This document shows positions 42,613-53,228 of a stretch of 64,000 nucleotides of DNA, in pieces; the stretch's first letter is position 1, and each line of letters starts with the position of its first letter. Below the pieces are notes generated by a model that was not told the origin of the DNA, ran no database searches, and worked only from the letters and a program-made list of their open reading frames with translations. A program made the translations under genes and the position numbers. The DNA is from Linnemannia elongata (Eukaryota; Mortierellomycota; Mortierellomycetes; Mortierellales; Mortierellaceae): NCBI GenBank assembly GCA_036320915.1, contig JAXBDG010000012.1:1166501-1230500 (forward strand), read 5' to 3'.

Positions 42613-44403
42613 TTATTTTTTGAACGGCCTACGGAACGGCGACGCTTTCTTGCCATTCAAACTGTGATGTCGATTCCGCGACTTGGAAATCACATATTCC
42701 CTTGCCGGCTCATACGTCGCTACCGCGTCATACTCATTAAACTCGAATTCATAACTGTTGAACTGAAGTCCCCTATAAGCCCCTTCTTCGTCAGTATCAG
42801 TATTATTCCGCATATTCCACTCCTCTATACGCAACCTAGCTTCCTCCTCCTCCTCCACTTTTACCATGCGACTAGCATCCTCCACCGTCAAAGTCCGCTT
42901 TTCACTGCTCTTCCATGCGCCCGTGCGTTCGGCGTAGGCAGTCGCTTCCTTCTCGGACATGAAAGCCTTGATCGGGTACATAAACTGCATGTGAATTGGC
43001 CGCAATTCCAAGCTGCGACTTTTCTGCACATACGCACTCGAAACGGCACACATAAACTGCTTGGCTTTTGTCCAGTGGTCCCACCATTGACTCATACCTC
43101 CGTGCGGTTTGTCCAGCTTCAGCGGATCCCAATCTCGGACAATACAGTCTTCTAGACTGCGGTCGTCGGCGCCAGGAACATACGACTCAAATGTCGATCC
43201 AACATAGTCTCGCAGGTGTATCTGGACAGAGCCCATGTCAATCTCTTTCAGATTCGGGAACGAGCCAATGATGGAGATCACGTCTTCTGGAGAAACGGTC
43301 GTCGCGAAGAGACCCATCACCTCGAGCGTGTCTTGACTAGATGACCGCAGCGATTTCAAAATTTCATGAAACTGGAGCTGCTCCTTGAAGTGCGCTGGGA
43401 ATCGCACTGTCCGCAGCTGGCTGAATCGTTGGACCTCTCGTGCACAGTCCATGTCATACCCCCCATACCTCAGATCAAGCCCTCTCAGAGTTGTGCATCT
43501 AACAAGGGCCTCCAATACCTCCTCCGAATATTCGCCCGTAAGATCGACCAAGACCTCCTGAAGATCTGGGCTATTTCGCAGCAGCGGAAGGTAGTACTCG
43601 TGAAACTCGAATGGCAACTCCAGCTTCCTGAACGCAAACGGCTTCATCGGGCCTACGGCTTGCTTCTCTGCTGCCTGTTTGAATTGCCGAAATGTAGGCA
43701 GCATCTCGAGGTAGTTCTCGTCGTCCATGTTGAATGACTTGCAGCTCCAAGAGGCGACGGAGCAACAACCATCGCAAATGTTGCAGAAAAGGTACAATGG
43801 GAGATGCTCCTTGCTGAGCACGTATAGCTCCTGAAGAGGTCGTTGCTGGCACATGTAAAGCAGGCACCGTGCAAAGTCTTCATTCACGTGGCCGTCTGGG
43901 ACATGCCAGGCCAACCGTGTCAATGACGGGTGCCTTTCAATGGCGAGCATCAGTGCTGCGGAGAATACGAGATGTTTGCTGAAGTGCCGGTAGTGGTACC
44001 GGTTAAGGTCCACTTCAAGGCTCCTGAGGTCGGGGTTATTGTCAAGCAGGGACTCTATTGCAGGAAGTGGCGTTGGCTCGCCCTCGTAGGAGCACGTAAA
44101 GTTTTGGTCATAGAGTATTATCTCCTGAAGGTGAGTGAAGCCCAGGGCGGAGATCCTTTCAATGTGCGGGGCGGCGATTGTTAGAGAGCGGATCCAGCGC
44201 TTGTGGTCGAGGATGGTGGCGATCCTGTCGTTCGTGAGGGTGGCCGTCGATGGAAGCTTCAGGTGACTCCAGAGATGGGGTTTGAACAGCGAGGACCATT
44301 GTTTGTTGACTTTGCGACAGTTTTGGATATCGCACAATGAGAGGGACTGGCATATAGTATCGACGATCAAGGTGATATCGAAGATCGAAATGGATTCTGA
44401 CAT
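42613..44403 (-). CDS. F-box-like / leucine-rich-repeat protein
   Basis: An intronless frame of 596 aa when started at the ATG at 44403. The track of codons also opens upstream to 44520, but that part is low-complexity. Residues 5-50 (IFDITLIVDTICQSLSLCDI, then NCRKVNKQWSSLF and PHLW) resemble an F-box. About ten irregular leucine-rich segments follow (LRSLEVDL, LQEVLVDL, LRGLDLRY, LRTVRFP, LKEIDMG). The C-terminus is charged and ends RRPFKK. F-box proteins recruit substrates to SCF ubiquitin ligases via Skp1, but the target is unknown and the F-box call is from pattern, not a scored match. Large families of such genes are common in early-diverging fungi. Confidence 0.75.
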   Translation of the reverse strand: MSESISIFDITLIVDTICQSLSLCDIQNCRKVNKQWSSLFKPHLWSHLKLPSTATLTNDRIATILDHKRWIRSLTIAAPHIERISALGFTHLQEIILYDQNFTCSYEGEPTPLPAIESLLDNNPDLRSLEVDLNRYHYRHFSKHLVFSAALMLAIERHPSLTRLAWHVPDGHVNEDFARCLLYMCQQRPLQELYVLSKEHLPLYLFCNICDGCCSVASWSCKSFNMDDENYLEMLPTFRQFKQAAEKQAVGPMKPFAFRKLELPFEFHEYYLPLLRNSPDLQEVLVDLTGEYSEEVLEALVRCTTLRGLDLRYGGYDMDCAREVQRFSQLRTVRFPAHFKEQLQFHEILKSLRSSSQDTLEVMGLFATTVSPEDVISIIGSFPNLKEIDMGSVQIHLRDYVGSTFESYVPGADDRSLEDCIVRDWDPLKLDKPHGGMSQWWDHWTKAKQFMCAVSSAYVQKSRSLELRPIHMQFMYPIKAFMSEKEATAYAERTGAWKSSEKRTLTVEDASRMVKVEEEEEARLRIEEWNMRNNTDTDEEGAYRGLQFNSYEFEFNEYDAVATYEPAREYVISKSRNRHHSLNGKKASPFRRPFKK

Positions 44404-44834
44404 TGTAGATGGAAAAGAATGGTGTAGAGTGAGGGAAACTGTGGGAAACCTGTGGAGGGTGATGTGTATGGTGTGTCTGTGTAAGGGCGAGTTTTTAAAG
44501 GGCACCAGATAAACGATCATATCGGTGGCGCAGAGCCATGCCTTTGATTTTGAATTTAAAGTTTACTGCGCGTGAAGGACAAAATCGAAAAAGAAGATGG
44601 GGCGGATCTTCCTTTGATACCATGACGCCACCAGGGCGCCAGTCTCTATTTAATTCTAATTGTCTCACAATCGACTCTGCAATCGGCAGCAGAGAGGATC
44701 CATGAAATCATTTATTAAAACAAAAAAAAAGGTGCTCATTCGATGTGCTGCTTAATCGTTGCTGATGTGGTAAAATAACTGGTTTGTCGAGCGTGAAGCG
44801 TTGAACGACAACTGACCACAGGTTCACCAATCGT

Positions 44835-45314
44835 TCACATTATTGCAACTACTGAGATTGCATATTGTCTTTTTTCTTCGACTTGCGGCTCTTTCTCCAA
44901 CCGATACATGTTCTTAGGCTTAGACTGCATCACAGGCAGATCGTTCAGCTCCCTGGCTTGGAGTTTGGCTCCAGGATTATCGAGCGGCTGTCCGACGAAC
45001 ACTTTAGCTTCAGCTTGAGTTGTAGGTGCAGCTAGTGTGGCAGCGAAAGAGAGATGACTTGGCGCCGAGGTATCTAGGCGACGTAAGGCCAAACGTTGTT
45101 CGTCAGAGGCAGAAACGAGAGATGAACGATCTAGGTGGACAGCAAGGCGGACGACTAGACGGGCGCCAAGATATAAGGTGCGGCGGAGATGGATCGGTAG
45201 ACGGCCAGCGCATGTAGGCATCGTGCTACTTTGCCTAAGCATGATGGATATGCCGTGGGTAGGTAGCGTATATGCCGTAACTCCGTGCTGGTGATGGCTT
45301 AGGTCGAAGGACAT
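44835..45314 (-). CDS. Hypothetical protein, 159 aa, weakly supported
   Basis: An open frame without recognised domain. The N-terminal half is Arg/Leu/Ser-rich. The C-terminal half reads GQPLDNPGAKLQARELNDLP and YRLEKEPQVEEKRQYAISVV, which looks like natural protein sequence rather than random translation. There is no signal peptide. It may be a gene fragment or a real small gene; expression data would be needed to decide. Confidence 0.3.
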   Translation of the reverse strand: MSFDLSHHQHGVTAYTLPTHGISIMLRQSSTMPTCAGRLPIHLRRTLYLGARLVVRLAVHLDRSSLVSASDEQRLALRRLDTSAPSHLSFAATLAAPTTQAEAKVFVGQPLDNPGAKLQARELNDLPVMQSKPKNMYRLEKEPQVEEKRQYAISVVAIM

Positions 45315-45456
45315 TCGATAAGACAGTGGACAGTTACGACAAGAGTAATTCTTTGTGATGGGCTCAAATGGAGGCGTAGCTAATACATGATGGACAAAAT
45401 TGGGAGAAAAGTCAAAGCATATTTGGCAAATGGTAGGAAATAATTCCCCTTAGGTA

Positions 45457-45626
45457 GTAATAACTGGCTTATGGCAGCCAAGCGTTCATAGCGACGTTGC
45501 TTTTTGATCCTTCGATGTTGGCTCTTCCTATCATACTGAAGCAGAATTCAGTAAGCGTTAGATTGTTCACTCACTAATAGGGAACGTGAGCTGGGTTTAG
45601 ACCATCGTGAGACAGATTATTTTGCC
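45457..45626 (+). pseudogene. 28S rRNA fragment (domain V)
   Basis: It reads as conserved eukaryotic 28S rRNA: TAACTGGCTTATGGCAGCCA, GCGTTCATAGCGACGTTGCT, TTTTGATCCTTCGATGTTGG, GAAGCAGAATTCAGTAAGCG, CACTAATAGGGAACGTGAGC, TGGGTTTAGACCATCGTGAG. About 170 bp are present with scattered substitutions, so it is a relic and not part of an rDNA unit. It runs directly into dispersed repeat A. Confidence 0.9.
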
Positions 45627-45776
45627 TTTCAACCAAAATGATGTAAAAAATTAACCACTGATCCAGCTGTGAGCGGGGTTTGCATGGGCGTAGAACAAAA
45701 ATGTTGTCCTGAATAGCTGGCTAATCGGGGTTTAGTGGCCAAAACAAAATATTTTATGTGAAATGCCCAATACTTA
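45624..45776 (+). repeat. Dispersed repeat A, copy 1
   Basis: About 150 bp that recur in inverse orientation at 59508-59659 at roughly 95% identity by eye (for example TTTAGTGGCCAAAACAAAA and GTGAAATGCCCAATA). It has no coding capacity and no clear terminal inverted repeat. Here its 5' side is fused to the 28S rRNA fragment. Confidence 0.88.
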
Positions 45777-45839
45777 GAGATGCTATAATTATGCTTTTTT
45801 TCATATTATCCCTGTCCATTGCGGATGACATCAAAAACG

Positions 45840-46322
45840 CTACTCGGATCTCCAGAACAGGAAACGTTGAGCATCGTTACCATTTGCCGGTTTGAGTGCG
45901 ATATCACCATGTGGGATGACAGGGGGTTCTGCAGTCCAAAGCAAATCGACGTCTGGGACTTTGATGGCAAATGAGCTGTCTCCTGCTGGCTCGATTTGGA
46001 ACACGGTTGGGGTTCCCGCTGTAGAAACAGGTTCTCCATCACCAACTTTGTGGACAGCAGCGCCAAGGCTCAAACCAACATTGTGCAAGATGTATCCATG
46101 ATGGACATTGTCATATTGACCTTTCCACATTTCGAATGGACCAGGAGCTTCCCTTGTACTGGCAATGTACACCTGGGTTCTTGGGTTGTACGACCTGACT
46201 GTCGACCGACTCGCAACGTTGGTTATTTTGTAGAGGCCATTGTCGAGAACAAGGCCATCAATTCCGCTTTGAAGTGCCAAAGTTGAAAACAAGATGAATA
46301 CGATCGTGTTGACAAATTTCAT
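45840..46322 (-). CDS. Small secreted protein, possible beta-trefoil (I66 protease-inhibitor-like)
   Basis: An intronless frame of 160 aa from the ATG at 46322. A signal peptide (about 1-23, MKFVNTIVFILFSTLALQS) precedes a mature part of about 135 aa beginning LDNGLYKITNVAS, with a later FQIEPAG and ending RFLFWRSE. The G-x-Y-x-I-x-N opening and spacing of Q/F-W-x-I/F strands are reminiscent of fungal beta-trefoil serine-protease inhibitors of MEROPS family I66 (cospin-like), but the match is by impression only. It has no cysteines in the mature part. The frame opens further upstream to 46430, but that would bury the signal peptide. Confidence 0.6.
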   Translation of the reverse strand: MKFVNTIVFILFSTLALQSGIDGLVLDNGLYKITNVASRSTVRSYNPRTQVYIASTREAPGPFEMWKGQYDNVHHGYILHNVGLSLGAAVHKVGDGEPVSTAGTPTVFQIEPAGDSSFAIKVPDVDLLWTAEPPVIPHGDIALKPANGNDAQRFLFWRSE

Positions 46323-47109
46323 GGTTTCTTTTTCTTTGTGGTGAAGTCTGGGAGGGGAAGGGAAGAGCTGAAGAAAAGAGTGACCATGTAAGTAAACGAA
46401 GGGAAAATCCTTATATTTTATCAAATGCAATCACATTTCCTTACTATGAGCTTGGCTAAGAGCGCTTTAGATAGGGTTCAGCGTCGTTTCTTGTGAGGTA
46501 TCGCTCGAAGTTGGTGTGGTAACTCTTGTGATGGCGCTGACGATGGTTCTTGCGGTAGTTATTGAGAGCTTTGAGAATGCTGCTGTGAATCTGGAGTCTT
46601 GGGTAGGATCAGATATGTGTCAATGCAAGACAGTTGGACAGGTGTGGTCTCTTTATATACGCGAAGAGAATGGTCAGAAAAATGAATCAGTTCGAGTTTT
46701 GCCATTTTGCATGAAGAACGAAAGCAAATCAGGGGACACTGTTCATATAGGACTAAGGAAGAGAAAGGGGGCTGCCAAATATCAAGAGCAAGTAGAGGGA
46801 GTAGAGTACATCAAGGGCATGCTAAGAAAAACTGAGTGTGCTAAAAGAAGAGGGAGCAAAGGAACGGGAGAAGAGAGGTGCTGAAAAATGATCAATGTGT
46901 TTTGTGTACGTGCACAACATGTGTGAGAGGTTTAGCAGCATTGGTCGCGGTGGCTGCATGTTTACTCACGTGGTAAGAGGGTTATATAAATAAAACATAG
47001 AAGCGTTAAATAACGAGGAGGTTTTGTCTAGCTCACACCCAGGCACACTCTTATATTTTCACCTTCTACACACACCTATTCCTCTTCACTATTCAACACA
47101 AGGGATACT

Positions 47110-47240
47110 GAAAAAGATCAAAGGCGCTCAGAGGAGGGAGGAGCGGGAAAAGATCAAGGGACAACATCAATGGGCAAGATGGCATCAAGGAATGCAGGAA
47201 AAGGATCAAGGGATGCTGGAAAAGGAGGAGGGCCGAAAAG
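47110..47240 (+). repeat. Purine-rich minisatellite (GATCAAGG type)
   Basis: Irregular tandem of a motif like GGAAAAGATCAAGGGATGCT. It is shared with 8880-9000, so the motif is dispersed in this genome. Confidence 0.55.
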
Positions 47241-47640
47241 ATCAAGAGCACTCCAAGGAATGGCACATGACTTTCAGGGGGCATGATAGGATCATGTCAT
47301 GTGATACTAGAAGAGCATCTCCGGCGAAGTTGGAAGGAACGCGTGTGAGGATAACGCAAGCCTTCCTAGCGTGCCATTTTTAGTTGAATACGAATAGACC
47401 CACGGTCCAGAATCTTAAGAACGTGGGATTATCTTGCAGAGCGGAAAGGCTTTGAGAGGTCCCCACTAATGTTAATTTCAAATATTGGAAGAGATAAATC
47501 CATTGCAGACGACTTTAATTGAACGGGGTATTGTAAGCAGTAGAGTAGCCTTGTTGCTATGATCTGCTGAGATTAAGCCCATTGTTCTACAGATTTGTTC
47601 GAAGGAAAAACATCCCCTTTCTATACTTCACTATCTTTTT

Positions 47641-47673
<33 letters not shown>

Positions 47674-48128
47674 GATGAAGTTATTCTCACAGCCCTGTGA
47701 AGTCTTATTCTCACAGGGTCCTTAAATTTACATGGGTTTGGCATGAAGACCTTGACGTGGACCTTGTGCAAAAAACAGGTTTCCTTATTATTTTGTTCTC
47801 AAACTCCTGGCAATCACTCCAAGAGTCTCTCGAGCCATCCTATCTATTGTTGCCTTGGCCTACCACCTTAATACTCATGCTTTCTTCTACCAAATTTAAC
47901 TCTTTTGACCATCCAATGGTCCTATAATTGACAAAGGCTTCGACTCCAATATTTCCTTGAACCAGACCCCTAATCATGTCCATTCTTATACCAATCGATG
48001 CACCTCTTATGAGGTAAAATAGTTATATAAAGAGAAAGGGCTACTTCATATTGAGTTTTTATACTTTACATTGATGGATGTGAGATTTCACTGTGAGAAT
48101 AAGGCCACTCAACCCCGCGAGAAGAGAT

Positions 48129-48159
<31 letters not shown>

Positions 48160-49214
48160 CAAATGATGGTCAAGGGTCGTAGTTTTGCTGCATAATCCAT
48201 TGTCCATTACCTCGAGAGAATAATAATCCGACGGCAGCAAAGATGACCGACACTTTTCGTAAAATGTATTGTTGTAATGGTGCTTTCAAAGAATGGAGTT
48301 TAATTAAAGTGAGAGTTGCACTCTAACCACTGCTTTTTCTCTTTGCTTCTACTTTTTTTTCTTTTATGCTTCGATTCTGCACTTTGAATGGCCTCTACTA
48401 TAGAGTCCAAGCGCAGATCTTGAGGTTTGCCGCAGCTTAATGACTTTCAAAATGCTCGCACGCCATTTTCGTCAAGGTGGTATGTCAAGTCATATCAATG
48501 CGACATCTTGAGATAAGGGAAAAATAAGGCGCTTTCATGGCTCTTGGTATGGAGGCGTTTTATTTTGTCCAGCGTTTTTTGAGGCCTTTTTAGGTTAAAA
48601 ATAACAAGGACAGTTTGTTTGGATTTTTCCAAACACCATAGTGCCATAAGCACTAAAAATAAGGTATGTCACCAATATCGTTTCTTTTGATGCGGTAGCA
48701 ATTTTTTTTTTTTTGGGTCATCGTTGCTGCCGTCAAGATAATGGAGTGTTGCATATGTTCCCCTTAAAGTTGCAAGGAACAGCACGGGAGAGCGCGAATC
48801 AACTTCACATTGCTAGGAAACAGGTGGGTGTAGTTAAGTTGCAGACAGAGGAACAGGACAGGGAAACAAAGGGTCTATTTAAGCTAAGGACGAGACAAGC
48901 AGAAGGAACCAATACGGCGCTTGGATCTTGGACAGGGCTTGGAACGTTAGACAGGGCTTGAAGCATAGGGCGGGGCTTGGGATCTTGGATGGATCTTGAC
49001 AGTTTCAGCTGATGGCGGAGGTCACGTGACTGTTAAATCCAAAATCTACGGCGTTCAACGGAACTTGGACGAAACCAATGTAAGCTTTAACCTGGCGCCC
49101 TTGGGACAAACGTGATACTCAGGGAAAAACGTGGCACTGGGTGTACTATGTGTTCCATTTGTTATTGAGAAGTGTATACGTCTAACAATTTAAAAAAATG
49201 GGTACTGATATTAT

Positions 49215-49331
49215 AGTTCAACTGGCTTGGCTGCTGCTTTTTGATCCTTCGATGTCTACTCTTTCAGTACTTGCTTCAGCAGGATTTCCCAGGCGTGCTG
49301 TTAATGAGACGAAATGCACGGTTAGTTTTAT
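49215..49331 (+). pseudogene. Second, more degraded 28S rRNA fragment
   Basis: It contains ACTGGCTTGG, CTTTTTGATCCTTCGATGT, TTCAGCAGGATTTCCCAGGC and CGGTTAGTTTTATTC, in the order of the same 28S segment found at 45457, with deletions. Divergence is higher, so it is an older copy. Confidence 0.65.
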
Positions 49332-50223
49332 TCACGAAGAATCTATAAATTAGTGTGCTCTATAAACCAGCTAACAACAACGACCTTCTTTCTCGTCTTT
49401 CTTTTCCTGAATTTTGTCTCTTTTCGCCGAGGACTTGTCCGACGGCTTATAAACATTGTACTAGAAGGGAGACCCGCCCATCCCACCCCATTAGTGTAAT
49501 TTTTTACCTCGCAAAGTTCCTACGCGGATGGTGAGGTTCTAGGCACTGCACTTTTTTCTTTTTTATATCTGGAATTGCTGAAGAAATAAAGATAGTCACG
49601 TTGACATGAAGTGGGTTTCCCTCTCTTGAAGTATAATGACTGATGCTTTGTTCACCTCGCAGTATTTGTAGTACTCCTCTCTATTAAATCAAAATATCAC
49701 CACCAGAAAAAACAAAAAAAAAAAAGAGTGATGGCTCAACGCTCAGAACATTAAAGTAGAGGAGATGGTAAGGAAGCGGGTGCAGGGAAGCGGGTACAGT
49801 GATACAAAAGAGTGAAGAAGGGGTAAAGAACAAGAAAATGAGGAAAACGAAAGAAGAACCAGAAGATGAATCGAACAGGAATTAAAGAAAGGGCGTTGAA
49901 GGGTGGGCAAAGAAAGAACAAACTTCTCTAAAACAAAATGAGAGAAAAAAAGAAGAGGGATACGAGTAGTGTTTTCTCATCGAAGGCGAGCCCAATAATA
50001 ATTCGAATTGAACTTGGGTCTCGCGCGGACTCAAATATTCGATGAGAAAGACTGCTAGGAGGAAAAGTAAAAAAGGACAAGCCACATTTCCTACCGACAC
50101 ACAAGGTGTCAGGTGTTCAGCCAGGTAGATCGCGACAGCAATCTTAGAGCCCCTTCCTCATTTTCAGGCTATCCGTTCAGGTTTTGTTTTGGGCTGGGGC
50201 GAAATGGTGCCTTTAATGCTTCG

Positions 50224-50275
50224 CCGTCTCCCTCTCCGTCTCCCTCTCCGTCTCCCTCTCCGTCTCCCTCTCCCT
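50224..50275 (+). repeat. CTCCGTCTCC microsatellite
   Basis: About four near-perfect repeats of a 12-base unit made of CTCCGTCTCC plus CT, head to tail. Confidence 0.8.
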
Positions 50276-51718
50276 CCGCGAGCGGACGCCGTGGGCACTA
50301 AGCTAGTTTTGTTTTAATAGAGAGAAGAGAAGGACACTTAAGCTCGAGCTGTGTGATTCCTGACGCCGCATGCGGCAAAAGGGAAGGAGCACTTTAGCGT
50401 GAAGCGTCAGTATGCTGTGAGCGTAGCGCGCGAGCTTTGTGGTAATCCTCTATAAACCAATCCGTCCTCTATTTTGTTTCTTTTGGTTGATGAACATACA
50501 ATATGTTGCATCTTTACTCTTTCTTCTTCCTGTATTCCAGACTCCCTCTTTCATCACTTCGGTTTCAAGCTCAAGCCTTTTCTTTCTATCCTTCCTTACA
50601 CACAACTATCATAATGCAGAGGTACACATTGTCAATAAAAAAACTCAATCAGAAAAAAAAAACCATCTCCATCAACCTCAACGATGGTACAGCTACCGAG
50701 CCCAGGAACATTATTATCAAAGGAAGGGACGGGTACTTGAAGAGTATCATTGAGTCCATCCCGTGTACCGTCCACTGCAGTTCACACTGGTGCCCCCCCC
50801 CCCCCCCCCCCCCCTCCCGAGACAATGGTTACTGGATATACAATGCACACCTCTTGCTATCGAAAAACCAAGTTTCGCCAGAATGTTCATTGTAAATCGA
50901 AGCAGTCAATCCAGAGTATACCCGCAACATTGTATTTAAGAGAATCTTTGAAGAATAACCACCTTTACACCCATTACCCCTACAGTATTATAAACCCACA
51001 CCCGTGCCCCAGGAAACATTTTTTTTCTTTTTTCCAAGGTAACGCTACCCGCCAAAGAATAAACGTCCTTACACCTATTAGCACTACATAATTACAAAGC
51101 ACCACACACTCTTGGCATCCACGGGCAACCTTTCTAGTCACAACAAAAAGGTGAAGTGCAGTCAAAGTCACATGAGGTGAAGTGGAGGCACGAGGGATAT
51201 AGCACTTGAAGGATTATAGTTGTGATATGCCCATCCCATACATCCACATATCGCAATTGAAGACCTGTCAAGACAAAGGATGGTGATTTGTCTTTGTAAT
51301 AAGGTTACATGGCGTAGAAGTATCCAAAAAGGAGCAATCAAAGTGTTTTATGCGCCACTAAAAACACATTTCCAGCCGCAGTCGCATTAGCAGCATTTGC
51401 CAAAGGACAGAGAAATAGGCACAACCGACTGCTTGTGATGCTTCGCTATAGGTCTCTAACTGACTGATGGGGTACCGTGGAGAAAAGGTTGAAACGAATA
51501 ACATATTTGTGTTGACGTTAGCAGCGATCTTTTACCTTGACAGTGATTTGGGTCATCGATAGCGATTCCTCGAAGCAACCCTTGGATCATGGAGACAAAG
51601 GTGATCTTGTACCTGAGTTTTTGTTTGTCCTTGGCGGATAACTTTATCTGACACCGGACCTCAACTATAATTAATGCTAAAAAACAAGACCGCCTTTGGT
51701 TACTGGTGTCTACCATCG

Positions 51719-52300
51719 ACTTTTCCGCATGCAAAAATGAGTGTCGGACTGTGTGAAGCTAAAAGAATGGAAACAGACAAAGACAAAGGGCCTAGAATCA
51801 AAAGGCTGCGCAAAATATCTCTTCCTCCCTACTCCGCTTAAGCCCTTCGCTCCTTCCTCACCCATTGCTCTCTTTTTTCTTCGAGATTTTGGTTGCAGGA
51901 ATCACCATTGACATTTCTGCATGCGAAAAAGAGGGTTAGACTGTGTGAGGCAAAAAGAAGGAAAACAGGAAAAGGCAAAGGAACCTAAAATCAAAAGGCG
52001 GTGCAAAATATCTTTTCCTCCTTACGCCGCTCAAGCCCTTCGCTCCTCCCTCAACCATTGCTTTCTTTTTTCTTCGAGATTTTGTTTGCTGGAATCACCA
52101 TTGGCTTTTCCGCATGCGAAAACCGTGTTGGAATGTGTGAGGCAAAAAGAAGGAAAACAGAAAAAGGTAAAGAAACCTAAAAATCAAAAGGCTGTGCAAA
52201 AGTATTTCTTCTTTCCTTACGCCGCTGGAGTCCTTCGCTTCTTCCTCACCTACTGCTCTCTTTTTTCTCCGAAATCATTGTCCATTCTTCCATCCTTCCA
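51719..52300 (+). repeat. Three tandem copies of a ~192-bp unit
   Basis: Copies start near 51719, 51911 and 52102, each with CATGC(G/A)AAAA, then a GTGTGAGGCAAAAAGAAGG-type block, then an AAAATCTTT/CTCC block and CCATTGCT. They are visibly diverged. They lie about 1 kb upstream of the STAND gene. The open frame across them is periodic and not convincing as a protein. Confidence 0.8.
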
Positions 52301-53228
52301 ATTTGACATCCGCTCTTTTCTCATTTCAACTTGTTCATTGCTCATTGTTCATCACTTACATTCCGTTTGGAATCGACTTCGTTTGCGAACAACAAATCGC
52401 ACCTGAGTAAGAGAGTACGTTGGTTCTTGTCGAGAAGGTGCACCTGCGAAAGAACAACAACACGTCAGTAGTAATCGTCTTTGACCGTCTTCCTCAACTT
52501 AATCCCCTTTTACTTGTTTTCTCTGCCACCAGTCGACCACAGACTTTCTATAAGACATTTTCTATCAACAGACGCCTTACCCAGCCCGCCTTCAGGACAA
52601 AAGGATACACTATACATACTATACACACACATAACTACAACGTCAGTTCGCCCCGCCAAAGAAGCGCACACCAAAGTACCAGTGTGAGTACAGGAGCAAA
52701 GGGGGGGGGGGGGGGGGGAAGGCAGCATAGGCAACTGGACGTCATGCCAAAGTGTTATTACTGACCGTCCTTCTCTTTCTCTATTTTTTACATAGACAAC
52801 ACAAACACAAAAACAAAACAAAAACAACAAAAAACTGCAAGAAGACTCCTAAAAAAATAACAAGGCCATCTCTCCATCTCACTCGTCATCCACCTTGCTG
52901 ACGGATTCAAAAAACACCAACCTGGCCATACCTTCAAGTAAGGGTCGTTGTGTCAGTTGAGAGCACTCCGCTCCATTCAGCATGTGCACGACTAGATACT
53001 AACAGTGCTGTGTCTGGTCGGCCATTGTCTCCATTAGATTTTCACTCTCCAAAGTCAACTGAACAGGCCGCCAAACCCCATCTTTAAACTCTAACACAAT
53101 ATTTCTACAGTCAACACCAGGTAAACAACATGTCGAAAAAGGCTCTTCACTTCTGACTGCAGAGGTGTCTGTAATCGGTTGTAATTAACGCAGTTGCTAT
53201 TGCTGTTGCCGCTACTAGAACTCGCAAC
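52301..53228. other. Leader/promoter region of the STAND gene
   Basis: No gene is seen. It includes an 18-base G run (52701-52718), CA-rich and A-rich stretches (about 52790-52860) and several short possible splice motifs. Part is probably the 5' UTR of the downstream gene, but no promoter element can be named. Confidence 0.4.

Larger units (their letters stand above)
46323..51718. other. 5.4-kb gene-poor, repeat-rich interval
   Basis: No gene could be supported. Contents: a GATCAAGGGATGCT-type minisatellite (about 47110-47240); long T runs (about 47649-47672 and 48131-48159) around a possible inverted-repeat element (about 47683-48110); a second degraded 28S fragment (about 49215-49331); a CTCCGTCTCC microsatellite (about 50224-50275); and a 22-base C run (50793-50814). 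Frames at 46516-46884, 48713-48961 and 50503-50895 have no recognisable relatives. Confidence 0.45.

Noticed and set aside
50503..50895. 130-codon frame with a Pro run
   Set aside because: Passes through a 22-base C homopolymer and has no recognisable relative.
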